From Bacillus sp. B1-b2 (GTDB lineage: Bacteria; Bacillota; Bacilli; Bacillales; Cytobacillaceae): DNA of 64,000 bases. The notes beneath the pieces are model-generated. The model made no database searches. It had not been told where the DNA came from and was given only the letters and a program-made list of their open reading frames with translations. The stretch covers positions 62,001-126,000 of the forward strand of contig NZ_WEHU01000010.1 in assembly GCF_009183415.1 (NCBI RefSeq), read 5' to 3'. Both the position numbers and the translations under genes were made by a program. Positions 26,113 to 35,468 of this stretch are shown piece after piece. How positions within the stretch are numbered: the first letter of the stretch is position 1; the number at the start of each line of letters is the position of its first letter.

Positions 26113-28785
26113 CTACTCTTTATAAAGCCAAACTTGGATGAGTGAAAATAATTGATCTAAATTTACTGGCTTGCTAATATAATCAGATGCTCCTGCAGCT
26201 AAACATTGTTCCCGATTATGCTTCATTGCTTTTGCAGTTAGTGCAATAATGGGCAGTGACTTAAAACGACTATTCTTTCTTATAAGGGAAATGGCTTCAA
26301 AACCATCCATTCCTGGCATCATAATATCCATAAGAACTAGATCAATATCTGGAGTATCCTCCAAGGTTTTTATGCCATCTTTTCCATTCTCTGAAAATAA
26401 AACCTCCATTTGATATTCCTCTAAAGCTGCAGAAAGAGAGAAGATATTACGAATATCATCATCTATGATAAGGATTTTCTTCCCAGCGAAAGTGAATTCT
26501 TTAGGATCATGGCCTAATCCCTCCTCTACGCTAGCTGCTGCTTGTTGATTGCTAGTCTCTAACTGGAACAGTGCTTCCTTATTGTTCATCTCTTTTCTTT
26601 TCCTCTTATTAAACGGGATGGAAAGTACAAAGGAACTTCCTATTCCTTCTATACTAGAAAGATGTAATTGACCATCAAGTAGCTGCGTAATTTCCTTACA
26701 AATCGATAATCCTAATCCAGTTCCTCCGTATTTTCTACTAATTGTGCCATCTGCTTGTTGAAATGGTTCAAAGATAATTTCTACTTTATCTTCTGGAATG
26801 CCAATACCTGAATCCTTTACTGTAAACACGATAAAAGATTCCAAAGATACTTCTATGGATAAGTCCACTCTTCCTTTATCCGTAAATTTAAAAGCATTTG
26901 ATAATAAATTCTTCAGTATTTGATTTAAACGATATTCATCTGTATCTATACTTTCCGGAACATCTTTAGCAATAGTAATAAAGAAATCTAGTTTTTTCTG
27001 GTTAGCTATAGGTGTGAACTGATGTAGAAGACTTCTTTGAATATTTTCAAGTATCACTTCTGTCTTTATAATTTCCATTTTTCCTGTTTCAATTTTTTCT
27101 AAGTCTAATATTTCGTTAATAAGTCGCAATAAATCATTTCCTGAGTAATAAATGGTCTGTAAGTATTGTATTTGCTTTGGGGTCAGCTGTTCATTTTCTT
27201 TCTCGACGAGCACTTGAGACAAGATTAACATACTGTTTAATGGGGTTCTTAGCTCGTGAGACATATTAGCAAGAAACTCTGATTTGTATTGAGAACTACT
27301 TTCTAGTTGCTTCGCCTTTTCTTCTAATTGTTTCCCAATATGTTTAAGTTCTGCATTTTTTTGTTCCGAAACTCTATACTGTGATTGAAGTTCTTCATTT
27401 ATAGCCAAAAGTTCTTGTTGCTGCGCTTGTAATTCCTCTGATTGACTTTGTAGCTCCTCTGTCAAACGTTGCTCATCCTCTAGTAGTCGCTTAACCTCTA
27501 ACCGATTATTTAGGCTATGTATAGATATGCCAATTTGTTGAGCTACTTTGCTTAATAGCTTTTGTTCAATAAATCTAAAATACTGTAGGGAAGCAAGCTC
27601 CATAACTGCCAAAACCTTTCCTTCAAATGCAATTGGCTGGATTATTATTTCTTTTGGCTCTACTGCTCCAATTGAGGAGTGGATTTTAAGATATCCGCTA
27701 GGTATCTCACTAATAATTATGCTCTTATTCTCTTTTGCTACTTGTCCAACAAGACCATGACCTAAAGGAATTTTCTTTTTTTCTTTATCATAGTAGGCAT
27801 AACTAGATACTTCTTCTAAAAATACAGTGTCATTCTCTTGCTTTAAAATATAGAAAGCACTATATTGGCCACCAACTATAGATGTAAGCTGGGAAACACA
27901 AAAATCAGCTAAAGATCTAATATTCTCTACTAAAGAGATACAGCCTGTTATTTCTGCAAGTTTAGAATCTAACCATGCCTGTTCTTCTAATTTCCCTAAT
28001 GTTTCTAGCTCTTTATGAGAATAACTTTCTAAAGCACTGACCATTTCATTAAAGGCGGTGGAAATTTCCCCCATTTCATCCTTTGTAGTAATGGTTAATC
28101 GAGGTATTTTAATTCCTTTCTTATAGGATACACTAGACATTACCGTTACTATTTTATTTAAGTTTTTTGTTAAATTCCTTATTAAGTAAATGGCAACAAT
28201 GATACTGGCAATAACAGCCATTAAAATATAAACATAGGTCATCTTAACAACCATACTATATGTATTTTTTGTTTGATTTAGATCCTTTTCTATTTCTTGT
28301 TTATGAATAACATACATAGAATCAGCTATTTGTAATAAACGATCTTTTTGCTCATTCTCACTTATCCAGAAGTTAGCGTTTATATTACTATTTCCTTCCT
28401 CATACAACCTTTGACCTTGATCCTCATAGGTATCATATAGAGTTGAAAATTCAATTAATAAGCCTTTAATTTCTTCCTTTTCATTTCCTTCTTCTATCAA
28501 TGTATATGCAGCATTAATACTTTCTCTAGAAGCTTCCATCTCTTCTTTACTCATTTCCAATAGTGTAGCAGATAATGGCGTTGATAAGCCTTTTAGGTTA
28601 TTACTCATCTCATTGATTTCATTTTTTATCGTATAGGAAGCATCCATTCTTTGGGTTAAATCATGAACTAATATATGCATGTTATTATTTTGTTGTTTTA
28701 GCATACTCATTAATAAAATGATTAGTATACTTACTAGAACGAAAATGATTCCTAATCCGCTATAAAGCTTTGTACTAAATCTCAT
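26113..28785 (-). CDS. Membrane hybrid histidine kinase (HAMP-GAF-HisKA-ATPase-receiver)
   Basis: The 890-aa protein has an N-terminal membrane helix (about 10-30), an extracellular helical domain, a second helix (about 180-200) and a HAMP region. A GAF domain (about 285-420) and a long Gln/Glu-rich coiled coil follow. HisKA has H510 (FLANMSHELRTPLN), and the ATPase domain has DSGIGIPEDK and YGGTGLGLSICKE. A C-terminal receiver carries D820 (DLVLMDIMMPG). The ligand is unknown. The adjacent downstream kinase begins with a receiver, so phosphotransfer between the two is plausible. Its promoter should lie in 28786-28942. Confidence 0.9.
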   Translation of the reverse strand: MRFSTKLYSGLGIIFVLVSILIILLMSMLKQQNNNMHILVHDLTQRMDASYTIKNEINEMSNNLKGLSTPLSATLLEMSKEEMEASRESINAAYTLIEEGNEKEEIKGLLIEFSTLYDTYEDQGQRLYEEGNSNINANFWISENEQKDRLLQIADSMYVIHKQEIEKDLNQTKNTYSMVVKMTYVYILMAVIASIIVAIYLIRNLTKNLNKIVTVMSSVSYKKGIKIPRLTITTKDEMGEISTAFNEMVSALESYSHKELETLGKLEEQAWLDSKLAEITGCISLVENIRSLADFCVSQLTSIVGGQYSAFYILKQENDTVFLEEVSSYAYYDKEKKKIPLGHGLVGQVAKENKSIIISEIPSGYLKIHSSIGAVEPKEIIIQPIAFEGKVLAVMELASLQYFRFIEQKLLSKVAQQIGISIHSLNNRLEVKRLLEDEQRLTEELQSQSEELQAQQQELLAINEELQSQYRVSEQKNAELKHIGKQLEEKAKQLESSSQYKSEFLANMSHELRTPLNSMLILSQVLVEKENEQLTPKQIQYLQTIYYSGNDLLRLINEILDLEKIETGKMEIIKTEVILENIQRSLLHQFTPIANQKKLDFFITIAKDVPESIDTDEYRLNQILKNLLSNAFKFTDKGRVDLSIEVSLESFIVFTVKDSGIGIPEDKVEIIFEPFQQADGTISRKYGGTGLGLSICKEITQLLDGQLHLSSIEGIGSSFVLSIPFNKRKRKEMNNKEALFQLETSNQQAAASVEEGLGHDPKEFTFAGKKILIIDDDIRNIFSLSAALEEYQMEVLFSENGKDGIKTLEDTPDIDLVLMDIMMPGMDGFEAISLIRKNSRFKSLPIIALTAKAMKHNREQCLAAGASDYISKPVNLDQLFSLIQVWLYKE

Positions 28786-28942
28786 GAAATCCCCCTACTA
28801 ATCTACCAATACTTTTTTGAAAACGATTACTTTTTAGATTCAGTAAAAATATTTTTAACAACTTAGTATTTATAGAAATTATAGTTTAAATTTGGAAATG
28901 ACACAATATACTATTGGAATAATTCTACAAATAGAAACAGAT

Positions 28943-28985
28943 CAAAAACTCCTGAATCACAACTATGTTAGCTTCTTCAGGAGTT
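28943..28985 (-). terminator. Terminator of the cysH operon
   Basis: On the minus strand AACTCCTGAA pairs with TTCAGGAGTT around a 19-nt loop that includes the sirC stop codon, followed by TTTTTG. Confidence 0.8.
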
Positions 28986-29574
28986 CTTCATAATATATCT
29001 CTCTTGTGTTTGCAGATTCTCTATACTGGTTATCCAATATTTCTTCTAATATTGCGTTCTTCTCTGTTACTGACATGTTAAACTGCTTTACGATACTTCT
29101 AACTTGATATAAGAAATCTACATATTCGATATAGGAATCATCAAATTGACTTTGCCATTCTTCCTTTATCTTTTTTGCTAGCTTTGGGCTTGCACCATTG
29201 GTAGACACACTTAATTGTAATTTGCCTTTTTTATAAGTGGACGGAATATGGAAGTTTCCTGCTACTGCATCTGATGCAACATTCACCAAGATTGTCGACC
29301 TTAGGTGTCTTGCTAATTCTTGATTCTCCGTGAAATCGTTTGTTGCAATAACAACCAAAAAAGCTCCACTTCCATCGCCAATTGCTGCTTTTCTTTGGAT
29401 ATAGGTAATCTTGTTGTTTGTATAAAGCTCTACTATTTCCTGACATGCCGAAGGACTAATAACGGTTACTATTGCTTTTTCTTTTAAAAGTTCCTTGATC
29501 TTCCTTAAAGCTATAGAGCCTGCTCCCATAACTACACATTGTTTCCCTTTTAAATCAACCATTAAGGACAGCAT
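28963..29574 (-). CDS. sirC: Precorrin-2 dehydrogenase SirC (siroheme synthesis)
   Basis: NAD-dependent dehydrogenase that oxidises precorrin-2 to sirohydrochlorin. The 203-aa protein opens with a Rossmann fold (VVMGAGSIALRKIKEL) and shows the VVIATND and LVNVASDAVAGNFHIPS motifs of the SirC/Met8p family. Its size and place at the end of the cysH operon match B. subtilis YlnF. Its start overlaps the sirB end by 20 nt, indicating translational coupling. It completes siroheme synthesis together with SumT and SirB, for use in CysI. Confidence 0.92.
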   Translation of the reverse strand: MLSLMVDLKGKQCVVMGAGSIALRKIKELLKEKAIVTVISPSACQEIVELYTNNKITYIQRKAAIGDGSGAFLVVIATNDFTENQELARHLRSTILVNVASDAVAGNFHIPSTYKKGKLQLSVSTNGASPKLAKKIKEEWQSQFDDSYIEYVDFLYQVRSIVKQFNMSVTEKNAILEEILDNQYRESANTREIYYEELLKKLT

Positions 29575-30322
29575 TTATATCACCCATCCGCATTTCTTGT
29601 ATTCTTTCTTTTAGAATTTCTGCTATATTCGGATGATATCCTAGATAAGGTAACAACTCAAACTTTTTATCATCTGATTGCCATTCCTTTATTGTCTTTT
29701 CCATCGATTTCATTAGTATGCCTGTGAATAATAGATAGGGAATGACTACTATCTTTTGATAAGAGGATTCATTAGCAAGGAAAAGTGCCTCTTCAAAGCT
29801 CGGTTGAGCAGCTGTTAAATAACAATCCCAAACCTTCACGTTTGGTACATATTCTTCCATTAAGAAAGCTATTTTACCTAAATCATCCTTGACGTCCGGG
29901 TCACTACTTCCTCTTCCCACAAGAAGTACAAGCGTTTCTTTCTCAAGATTTTGATACAATTCTGCCTCTTTCATTTTTTCTGCTAGTATCTCTATCATTT
30001 TGGGATGAACACCAATCGGTTTTCCATAATTTAAAGAAATAGAAGGGTATTCTAATTGGAGTCGCGCTAACACTTCGGGAATATCCTTTTTAGCATGAGC
30101 AGCTGTTAGAAGCAAGACAGGTAATACATGAATAGTAGTTGCCCCTTGCTCCACACATTTACGAAATCCTTCTTCTATGGAAGGTTCGGATAATTCTAGA
30201 AAGGAGTATTCTTGAATACCTTCAAATTCATTGATTTGCATTAATTTTTTTATAAAGGCAATAGCTTGATTACTAGCTTCAACTATTCTACTACCATGAC
30301 AAACATAAAGAATCGCTTCCAT
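29555..30322 (-). CDS. sirB: Sirohydrochlorin ferrochelatase SirB
   Basis: CbiX/SirB chelatase of 255 aa that inserts iron into sirohydrochlorin to give siroheme. The metal-binding histidine motifs are CHGSR at the N-terminus and PVLLLTAAHAKKDIP; a second chelatase-like half follows (LVGRGSSDP). The family size and operon place match YlnE. Its ATG overlaps the sumT stop codon by one base (TAATG), a sign of translational coupling. Confidence 0.92.
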   Translation of the reverse strand: MEAILYVCHGSRIVEASNQAIAFIKKLMQINEFEGIQEYSFLELSEPSIEEGFRKCVEQGATTIHVLPVLLLTAAHAKKDIPEVLARLQLEYPSISLNYGKPIGVHPKMIEILAEKMKEAELYQNLEKETLVLLVGRGSSDPDVKDDLGKIAFLMEEYVPNVKVWDCYLTAAQPSFEEALFLANESSYQKIVVIPYLLFTGILMKSMEKTIKEWQSDDKKFELLPYLGYHPNIAEILKERIQEMRMGDINAVLNG

Positions 30323-31095
30323 TACGAAACCACTTCCTTAGAATTTGTTTCGGTAAAGTTACTCTCAAACCATTGGATTTTCTCCCTCATTCTAACTACT
30401 TCCCCAATCACAATCATACAAGGATTTTCCATACCACCATTTTCGGCATCTAATAGGACATGCTCTAAATCTGTTACGATGGTTTTTTGCTTCTCTGTTG
30501 TACCCCAATTAATCAAGGCAACTGGTGTAGCACGATTTTTCCCATAAGATAACAGCTTAGATTGAATGCTCGGCAAGTTCTTTACACCCATATAAATAGC
30601 TAATGTGTCTATATGACACAGAGCCTCCCATTTAATATGGTCTTCAGTCCCATTTTTCATATGTCCTGTTACAAAAGCAAAGGAAGATCCATAATCACGA
30701 TGTGTAACAGGTATACCAGCATAGCTTGGAGCTGCTATTCCCGCTGTAATACCAGGCACAATTTCAAAAGGGATTTGATTTTTCGCTAATTCCTCCGCTT
30801 CCTCTCCTCCTCTTCCAAACACAAAAGGGTCTCCTCCCTTTAATCGGGTAACTACTTTTCCCTTCTTGGCATGCTTTACTAAGGTTTGGTTAATAAGTTC
30901 CTGTTTCATCGCATGATGATGAGGGAGCTTCCCACAATAAATGAGTTCTGCCTTGTGCTTAGCAAATTGCAGCAATTCTGGATTTACTAAACGATCATAT
31001 AAAATAACATCTGCCATTTGTATGGATTTTAATCCTTTGACTGTAATTAAATCTGGGTCACCTGGCCCTGCACCTACTAAAAAAACCTTCCCCAT
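30322..31095 (-). CDS. sumT: Uroporphyrinogen-III C-methyltransferase (SumT/CobA)
   Basis: SAM-dependent methyltransferase of 257 aa that makes precorrin-2, the first step of siroheme synthesis. It shows the family motifs VGAGPGDPDLITVKG, ILYDRLVNP, RLKGGDPFVFGRGGEE and PGITAGIAAPSYAGIPVTHRD. The start at 31095 follows AAGGGTG; an upstream in-frame ATG at 31125 has no such site. It matches B. subtilis YlnD. It is separated from cysC by 124 bp containing a strong hairpin that may tune expression of the siroheme genes relative to the sulfate genes. Confidence 0.93.
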   Translation of the reverse strand: MGKVFLVGAGPGDPDLITVKGLKSIQMADVILYDRLVNPELLQFAKHKAELIYCGKLPHHHAMKQELINQTLVKHAKKGKVVTRLKGGDPFVFGRGGEEAEELAKNQIPFEIVPGITAGIAAPSYAGIPVTHRDYGSSFAFVTGHMKNGTEDHIKWEALCHIDTLAIYMGVKNLPSIQSKLLSYGKNRATPVALINWGTTEKQKTIVTDLEHVLLDAENGGMENPCMIVIGEVVRMREKIQWFESNFTETNSKEVVS

Positions 31096-31143
31096 TGCTT
31101 TCACCCTTCTCCCCAGCAGTCTCATTAATGATTCATGTAGATA

Positions 31144-31193
31144 AAGGAATTATACGCCCTTCCATTCACTCTCACGAAAGGCATATAATTCCT
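31144..31193 (-). terminator. Long hairpin between cysC and sumT (possible attenuator)
   Basis: About 18 pairs with a few G-T wobbles: AGGAATTATA pairs with TATAATTCCT, and GCCTTTC with GGAAGGGC inside it. The U-tract on the minus strand is short (TTTATC). It may be a partial terminator or an mRNA-stabilising structure within the cysH operon. Confidence 0.5.
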
Positions 31194-31219
31194 ATTAGAC
31201 TCTATAATTCTAGCATTTT

Positions 31220-31825
31220 TTAAGCTATATAATAGTTTTTTTGTTTTAAGAATTGAACTATCTGTTCTACACATTCTTCCACTGATTGATTCTCCGTGTC
31301 AACCATTATTTCAGGTTGAACAGGTTCCTCATATGGGGAGCTAATACCAGTGAATTCCTTAATAATTCCTTTTCTTGCTTTCTCATATAAGCCTTTCGGA
31401 TCACGAGATTCACAAGCTTCTAAGGAACACTTGATATATACTTCTATAAATTCATCTTCTTCTAGGATTTCTCTTACCCTATCTCTGTCTTCACGAAAAG
31501 GGGAAATAAATGCTGTGATAACCACTTGACCACTATCTACAAAAAGCTTGCTTACTTCACCAATTCTTCTAATATTTTCTTTACGATCTTCATCAGAGAA
31601 CCCTAAGTCATTATTAATGCCAAAGCGTATGTTGTCTCCATCTAAAACATATGTGTTTGTCTGGTCCTTAAATAGCCTTTTTGCTACAGCATTTGCTACG
31701 GTAGATTTACCTGAACCAGATAGACCAGTAAACCATAATACATAGCTGTGATGCTTATTATTTTCTCTTCGATTCTGTTTTGTTACAGTTTGGTCATGCC
31801 ATGTTATATTTGTACTTTGATTCAA
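31220..31825 (-). CDS. cysC: Adenylylsulfate kinase CysC
   Basis: Phosphorylates adenosine 5'-phosphosulfate (APS) to PAPS. The 201-aa protein has the P-loop GLSGSGKST at residues 34-42, the [20 protein letters not shown] substrate motif and [14 protein letters not shown], all typical of CysC. It begins 14 nt after sat, in the order sat-cysC as in B. subtilis. The ribosome site GGAGAG precedes the ATG. Confidence 0.95.
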   Translation of the reverse strand: MNQSTNITWHDQTVTKQNRRENNKHHSYVLWFTGLSGSGKSTVANAVAKRLFKDQTNTYVLDGDNIRFGINNDLGFSDEDRKENIRRIGEVSKLFVDSGQVVITAFISPFREDRDRVREILEEDEFIEVYIKCSLEACESRDPKGLYEKARKGIIKEFTGISSPYEEPVQPEIMVDTENQSVEECVEQIVQFLKQKNYYIA

Positions 31826-31839
31826 GGGTTCTCTCTCCT

Positions 31840-32997
31840 TTAAGCTTGGATTTCTTGCTTCTGTAATCCTCTTATTAGTACTTCTACAACTTCTTTGCGA
31901 CTGAATGTACTTGGAGGGATTTCTCCATTTCTTAAAAGTTCGCGAACCTTTGTACCTGAAAGAATCTCATGATGTTCACTTCCATGTGGGCATGTTTTTG
32001 TCGAAGCCATATTCTCACATTTCTTACAATAGAAACTATGCTCAAAAAATAATAGATTTATCCCAAGCTCCTCTTCTGTAAATGCACTAAAAATTTTCTG
32101 AGCGTCATACGTTCCATAGTAATTACCAACCCCTGCATGATCTCGACCAACGATAAAATGGGTACAACCATAATTCTTTCTTACCATTGCATGAAACACT
32201 GCTTCTCTTGGACCAGCATAACGCATTGCTGCTGGAAAAACGGCTAGAAACACTCGATCTTCAGGATAATAATTCTTCAATAGCACTTGATAGCTTTCCA
32301 TTCGAACATCTGCTGGAATATCGTCTGATTTTGTTTCTCCCACTAATGGATTTAAGAATAGACCATCTACAATTTCTAGTGCAGCCTTTTGAATATATTC
32401 GTGTGCACGGTGAACAGGATTTCTAGTTTGGAATCCAACAACTGATTTCCAACCTTTTCCTGCAAAAACTGCTCTTGTTTCAGAAGGTTCTAAGTAAAAA
32501 CTGCTAAAATCTGTTCTTTTTAACTTTTTTAGTAATTTAATAGCTCCACCAATATATACATTTCCTCTATCAAGCATTTTCTTTACACCAGGATGAGCTA
32601 AATCTTCTGTGCGATAAACAGATGAAGCCTCCACCTGTTTATTAGGAATATATATATCTTCGACTGTTAATACTCCATATACTTCCCCTTGATACACTAG
32701 CTTGACAGAGTCATTCAATTCAACCGTTCTCGCTTGTTCTTCTGTAATAGGTAATGTAATAGGAATACTCCAAACTTCTCCAGTTGAAAGGTGCATATTT
32801 TCTACAACTGATTCATAATCTCTTTGTTTTAGGAATCCAGTTAACGGGCTGTATGCTCCGTTTCCAATTAACTCTAAATCACTAAGTGCAATGGTATCGA
32901 TTTCTATCTCTTTTGTTAAAGCAGCTATATTAAAATCTGGTTCATATAAATTAATTAGATTACCACCATGTGGTTGACTTAATGACATATTAGGCAC
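31840..32997 (-). CDS. sat: Sulfate adenylyltransferase (ATP sulfurylase)
   Basis: Activates sulfate with ATP to form APS. The 385-aa protein carries the ATP-sulfurylase motifs [48 protein letters not shown] and, near the C-terminus, a zinc-binding CKKC...CPHG segment and [10 protein letters not shown]. Length and order match B. subtilis YlnB/Sat. It lies between cysP (18-bp gap) and cysC. Confidence 0.96.
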   Translation of the reverse strand: MPNMSLSQPHGGNLINLYEPDFNIAALTKEIEIDTIALSDLELIGNGAYSPLTGFLKQRDYESVVENMHLSTGEVWSIPITLPITEEQARTVELNDSVKLVYQGEVYGVLTVEDIYIPNKQVEASSVYRTEDLAHPGVKKMLDRGNVYIGGAIKLLKKLKRTDFSSFYLEPSETRAVFAGKGWKSVVGFQTRNPVHRAHEYIQKAALEIVDGLFLNPLVGETKSDDIPADVRMESYQVLLKNYYPEDRVFLAVFPAAMRYAGPREAVFHAMVRKNYGCTHFIVGRDHAGVGNYYGTYDAQKIFSAFTEEELGINLLFFEHSFYCKKCENMASTKTCPHGSEHHEILSGTKVRELLRNGEIPPSTFSRKEVVEVLIRGLQKQEIQA

Positions 32998-33015
32998 ACC
33001 TTTCCCTTTTCCATT

Positions 33016-34092
33016 TTATATTCCTCCACCATCTTCATAGATGGTGTTGTTATCTTCTCTAATTGTTTTCAACATATTAATAATCCCTAATGTTGCTATA
33101 CAAACACTCAATATAATAAGTACCATATAATAATCAAATTTTATAAATAATTGAACGAGACTGTATGAAAGAACAAGTGATAGTATTGGGGATACAATCC
33201 ATACTTTTAAAATCCTTGTTACCATCTTTTTCTTTAGAATGCCATAACCATTTTTGGCTACACCTATCCCAATAATAGCTGAGCTAGTTACTTGTGTAAG
33301 AGGGACTGGTAAACCGAATATTGAGGCTATTGTGACAAGGGTTGCCCCTGTTCCTGAAATAAGCCCGCCTTCAAGCTTAGAAAATCGAACAATTTTCTTT
33401 CCATTTGTCTGTAGTACCCTTCCACCTAGAAGAAAAGCACCTAAAGCAATAAAAAGACCACCAATTATTGTTCCTACATTCATAGAAATTAAACCAGCAC
33501 CAACTAATGGTCCAATAGAGTTTGCCACATTATTCATTCCTGCTGAGAAAGCTTCAAAGCAACCAACTATAATGACAAACAGAGATAAATACTTTTCGTT
33601 TGCTGGATTTTGTAACCACTTACTTTGTTTTTCCACTTTCTTTATATAGTTCCCTGCTAGCACTGCTATTAAAAAAGCGATAAAAGGAACAAGCAACCAA
33701 AAGAAAACAATCCACAAAATATTACTAATAAATAAGCTCTTAAATGCAACTCCTACTCCTACTACACTTCCAACAGTAATCTCACTTGTCGAAAGTGGAA
33801 TTCCCATAACATTTGCTAAAAAGAGGGATAGAGCTGCAGATGATAGGATAATAAGTACAATTTTGGCATCAAGTAAAGCACTTGGAATGATATCTTCTCC
33901 TATTGTTTTAACTACTTCACTTCCCCCAACAAAAGCACCTAAAAAAATCGCAACTGCACAAATTAGTAAGGCATTTCTTTTTTTAGGGATGGCTCCAGAG
34001 CCATAAGCCACTCCAAGACTTGCTGCTGCTCCACTTGCGCCAATATTCATGGCGAAAAACAAAGACATAATACCTGCTAAAATAACAATCAT
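33016..34092 (-). CDS. cysP: Sulfate permease CysP (PiT family)
   Basis: Membrane transporter of the inorganic phosphate transporter (PiT) family, 358 aa with about 10-11 hydrophobic segments. The duplicated family motifs appear as FFAMNIGASGAAASLGVAYGSG near the N-terminus and FEAFSAGMNNVANSIGPLVGAG in the middle. In B. subtilis the equivalent gene (cysP/ylnA), between cysH and sat, transports sulfate. Position here, 20 bp after cysH, supports the same substrate. Confidence 0.92.
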   Translation of the reverse strand: MIVILAGIMSLFFAMNIGASGAAASLGVAYGSGAIPKKRNALLICAVAIFLGAFVGGSEVVKTIGEDIIPSALLDAKIVLIILSSAALSLFLANVMGIPLSTSEITVGSVVGVGVAFKSLFISNILWIVFFWLLVPFIAFLIAVLAGNYIKKVEKQSKWLQNPANEKYLSLFVIIVGCFEAFSAGMNNVANSIGPLVGAGLISMNVGTIIGGLFIALGAFLLGGRVLQTNGKKIVRFSKLEGGLISGTGATLVTIASIFGLPVPLTQVTSSAIIGIGVAKNGYGILKKKMVTRILKVWIVSPILSLVLSYSLVQLFIKFDYYMVLIILSVCIATLGIINMLKTIREDNNTIYEDGGGI

Positions 34093-34112
34093 CCATTTAT
34101 ACCTCTAACTTG

Positions 34113-34829
34113 TTATTGTAAGTGAAGCCCACATTCTGTTTTTCCTTTACCTGACCATCTTCCAGAACGTAAGTCATCCATATTTATTGCTGGTTGCGTA
34201 CAGGTCTTGCAACCAATACTTGGATAGCCTTGGTCATGTAGAATGTTATAATCCAATGAATTCTTATGTGCATACCTCCAGACATCTTTCCATGTCCAAT
34301 GAATTAATGGACAAACCTTTATGGATTTAAACTTATTATCCTTATTTAGATATTGAGTATGCTTTCTAGTTTCCGACTGCTCCCTTCTTAAGCCTGATAT
34401 CCAAGCAGTTGGATTTGTCAGAACTTCATGTAATGGAATGACCTTACGGATTTCACAACACTTGTTTGGCTTTGTTAACCAAAGCTCTTCTCCATATTCC
34501 TTTGCTTGTTCTTCTAAAGTCAGCTTGGGCTTTTTCATTTCTATTCGTAAGTCTGGATATCTTTTTTTCACTTTTTCTATTAATTCATATGTTTCTTTAA
34601 AGTGAACATCTGTATCTAAAAAGACTATTTTGGCATCTGGTTTCACTTTTGAGATTAAATCAATGAGGACTATTCCCTCAATTCCAAAGCTACATGCATA
34701 GACTATTTCTTCTTTGTACATATCATAGGCCCATGTTAGAACTTCTAAAGCACCCTTTGTATCTGTGTCACTAGAAAAATTAACAGGCGGGTTTGTGTCT
34801 ATGTTTTCATAGGTTAAAGCTAAGCTCAC
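34113..34829 (-). CDS. cysH: Phosphoadenylylsulfate/adenylylsulfate reductase CysH
   Basis: Reduces PAPS (or APS) to sulfite using thioredoxin. The 238-aa protein has the PP-loop-type core ([15 protein letters not shown]) and the cysteine pairs KCCEIRK and GCKTCTQP that bind a 4Fe-4S cluster in the B. subtilis-type enzyme. The catalytic C-terminal ECGLH motif is present. The GTG at 34829 is chosen because GGGGGA lies 7 nt upstream; the ATG at 34844 precedes that site. It begins the long sulfate operon. The retained CC/CxxC cysteines suggest APS may be accepted as well as PAPS. Confidence 0.94.
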   Translation of the reverse strand: MSLALTYENIDTNPPVNFSSDTDTKGALEVLTWAYDMYKEEIVYACSFGIEGIVLIDLISKVKPDAKIVFLDTDVHFKETYELIEKVKKRYPDLRIEMKKPKLTLEEQAKEYGEELWLTKPNKCCEIRKVIPLHEVLTNPTAWISGLRREQSETRKHTQYLNKDNKFKSIKVCPLIHWTWKDVWRYAHKNSLDYNILHDQGYPSIGCKTCTQPAINMDDLRSGRWSGKGKTECGLHLQ

Positions 34830-34882
34830 CAATAAATCCCCCATTCTTTTTCAGTCATATAAGCTTAAGTTTCCAAGCCATA

Positions 34883-34928
34883 CAAAAAGAGGCACCTTTA
34901 ACCAATGTTTCTTCGTTAAAGTGCCTCT
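34883..34928 (-). terminator. Intrinsic terminator between yezD and cysH
   Basis: GAGGCAC and TTTAAC pair with GTTAAA and GTGCCTC (one bulge), with TTTTTGT on the minus-strand 3' side. It lies downstream of yezD and about 50 bp upstream of the cysH start, so it should cut off much of the riboswitch-driven transcript before cysH unless read through. Confidence 0.8.
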
Positions 34929-34947
34929 AGTTTATCTAGTCAGCTAA

Positions 34948-35097
34948 TTATTTACTTAAGCGTATTTTTTCGTTTCGTTCAATTTGAATAATTTTCCCAT
35001 CCTGTATCACTAATGTAACAGAACCAAATTTCATCGTTTGTAGAATTTCCTCTAGTTGTTTCTTTACTTTGTCCAGCTGATTTGCTTCCCCCACCAC
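34948..35097 (-). CDS. YezD-family small protein (DUF2292)
   Basis: A 49-aa protein: helical start (ANQLDKVKKQLEEILQTM) followed by a beta-hairpin-like end (FGSVTLVIQDGKIIQIERNE). This matches the DUF2292/YezD family, small proteins commonly found beside sulfur-assimilation genes; their function is unknown. AAGGAGG lies 5 nt before the first GTG (35097); a second GTG follows immediately and is also possible. It is the first gene after the SAM riboswitch and is followed by a terminator. Confidence 0.85.
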   Translation of the reverse strand: MVGEANQLDKVKKQLEEILQTMKFGSVTLVIQDGKIIQIERNEKIRLSK

Positions 35098-35140
35098 AAA
35101 TCCCTCCTTATAAAAAGGTCAAGCTTTGACTCTAACTATT

Positions 35141-35290
35141 AAAAAATCTTCCCATTCTGGAAAGATACAAGGCAATTATGTTACCTTATCTTTCAAAATG
35201 GCCATCCACTTTGTAGGATTTAGCACCTTGCTTTCTTTAGCAGGTTGCTGGACTTCTTCGGGCCAGATCCCTCAGTCACTCTTGATAAGT
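35141..35290 (-). ncRNA. SAM-I riboswitch (S-box) with terminator
   Basis: On the minus strand the aptamer (35184-35290) has the S-box landmarks CTTATCAAGAGTGACTGAGG, GGCCCGAAGAAGTCCAGCAACC, AAGGTGCTAAATCCTAC and GGATGGCC, closed by CTTATC/GATAAG. Downstream, GATAAGG can pair with CCTTGTATC as antiterminator. The competing terminator (ATCTTTCC with GGGAAGAT, then TTTTTT) is at 35141-35166. SAM would favour termination, repressing sulfate assimilation, as for B. subtilis cysH. Confidence 0.96.
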
Positions 35291-35300
35291 ATTTTTCTAA

Positions 35301-35328
35301 ATTTTATCATAATTGTTATTATTGTCAA
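35301..35328 (-). promoter_or_regulatory. Promoter of SAM riboswitch/cysH operon
   Basis: TTGACA (35323-35328), a 16-nt spacer and TAAAAT (35301-35306) on the minus strand lie just upstream of the aptamer. Confidence 0.75.
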
Positions 35329-35426
35329 TAAGTTTTTCTAGTTGTTTAGTCGGAATTATAGTGAGTCATACTTTCTATATATTACAGTGTTTATTTCCTA
35401 TTTGTTCCTACTTTTTTGTTGTTTAT

Positions 35427-35459
35427 AGAAAAAACTGGTTAGTTTTCTACTAACCAGTT
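35427..35459 (-). terminator. Terminator of the ECF S-component gene
   Basis: AACTGGTTAG pairs with CTAACCAGTT around a 7-nt loop, followed by TTTTTT on the minus strand. Confidence 0.88.
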
Positions 35460-35468
35460 CTATAACCA

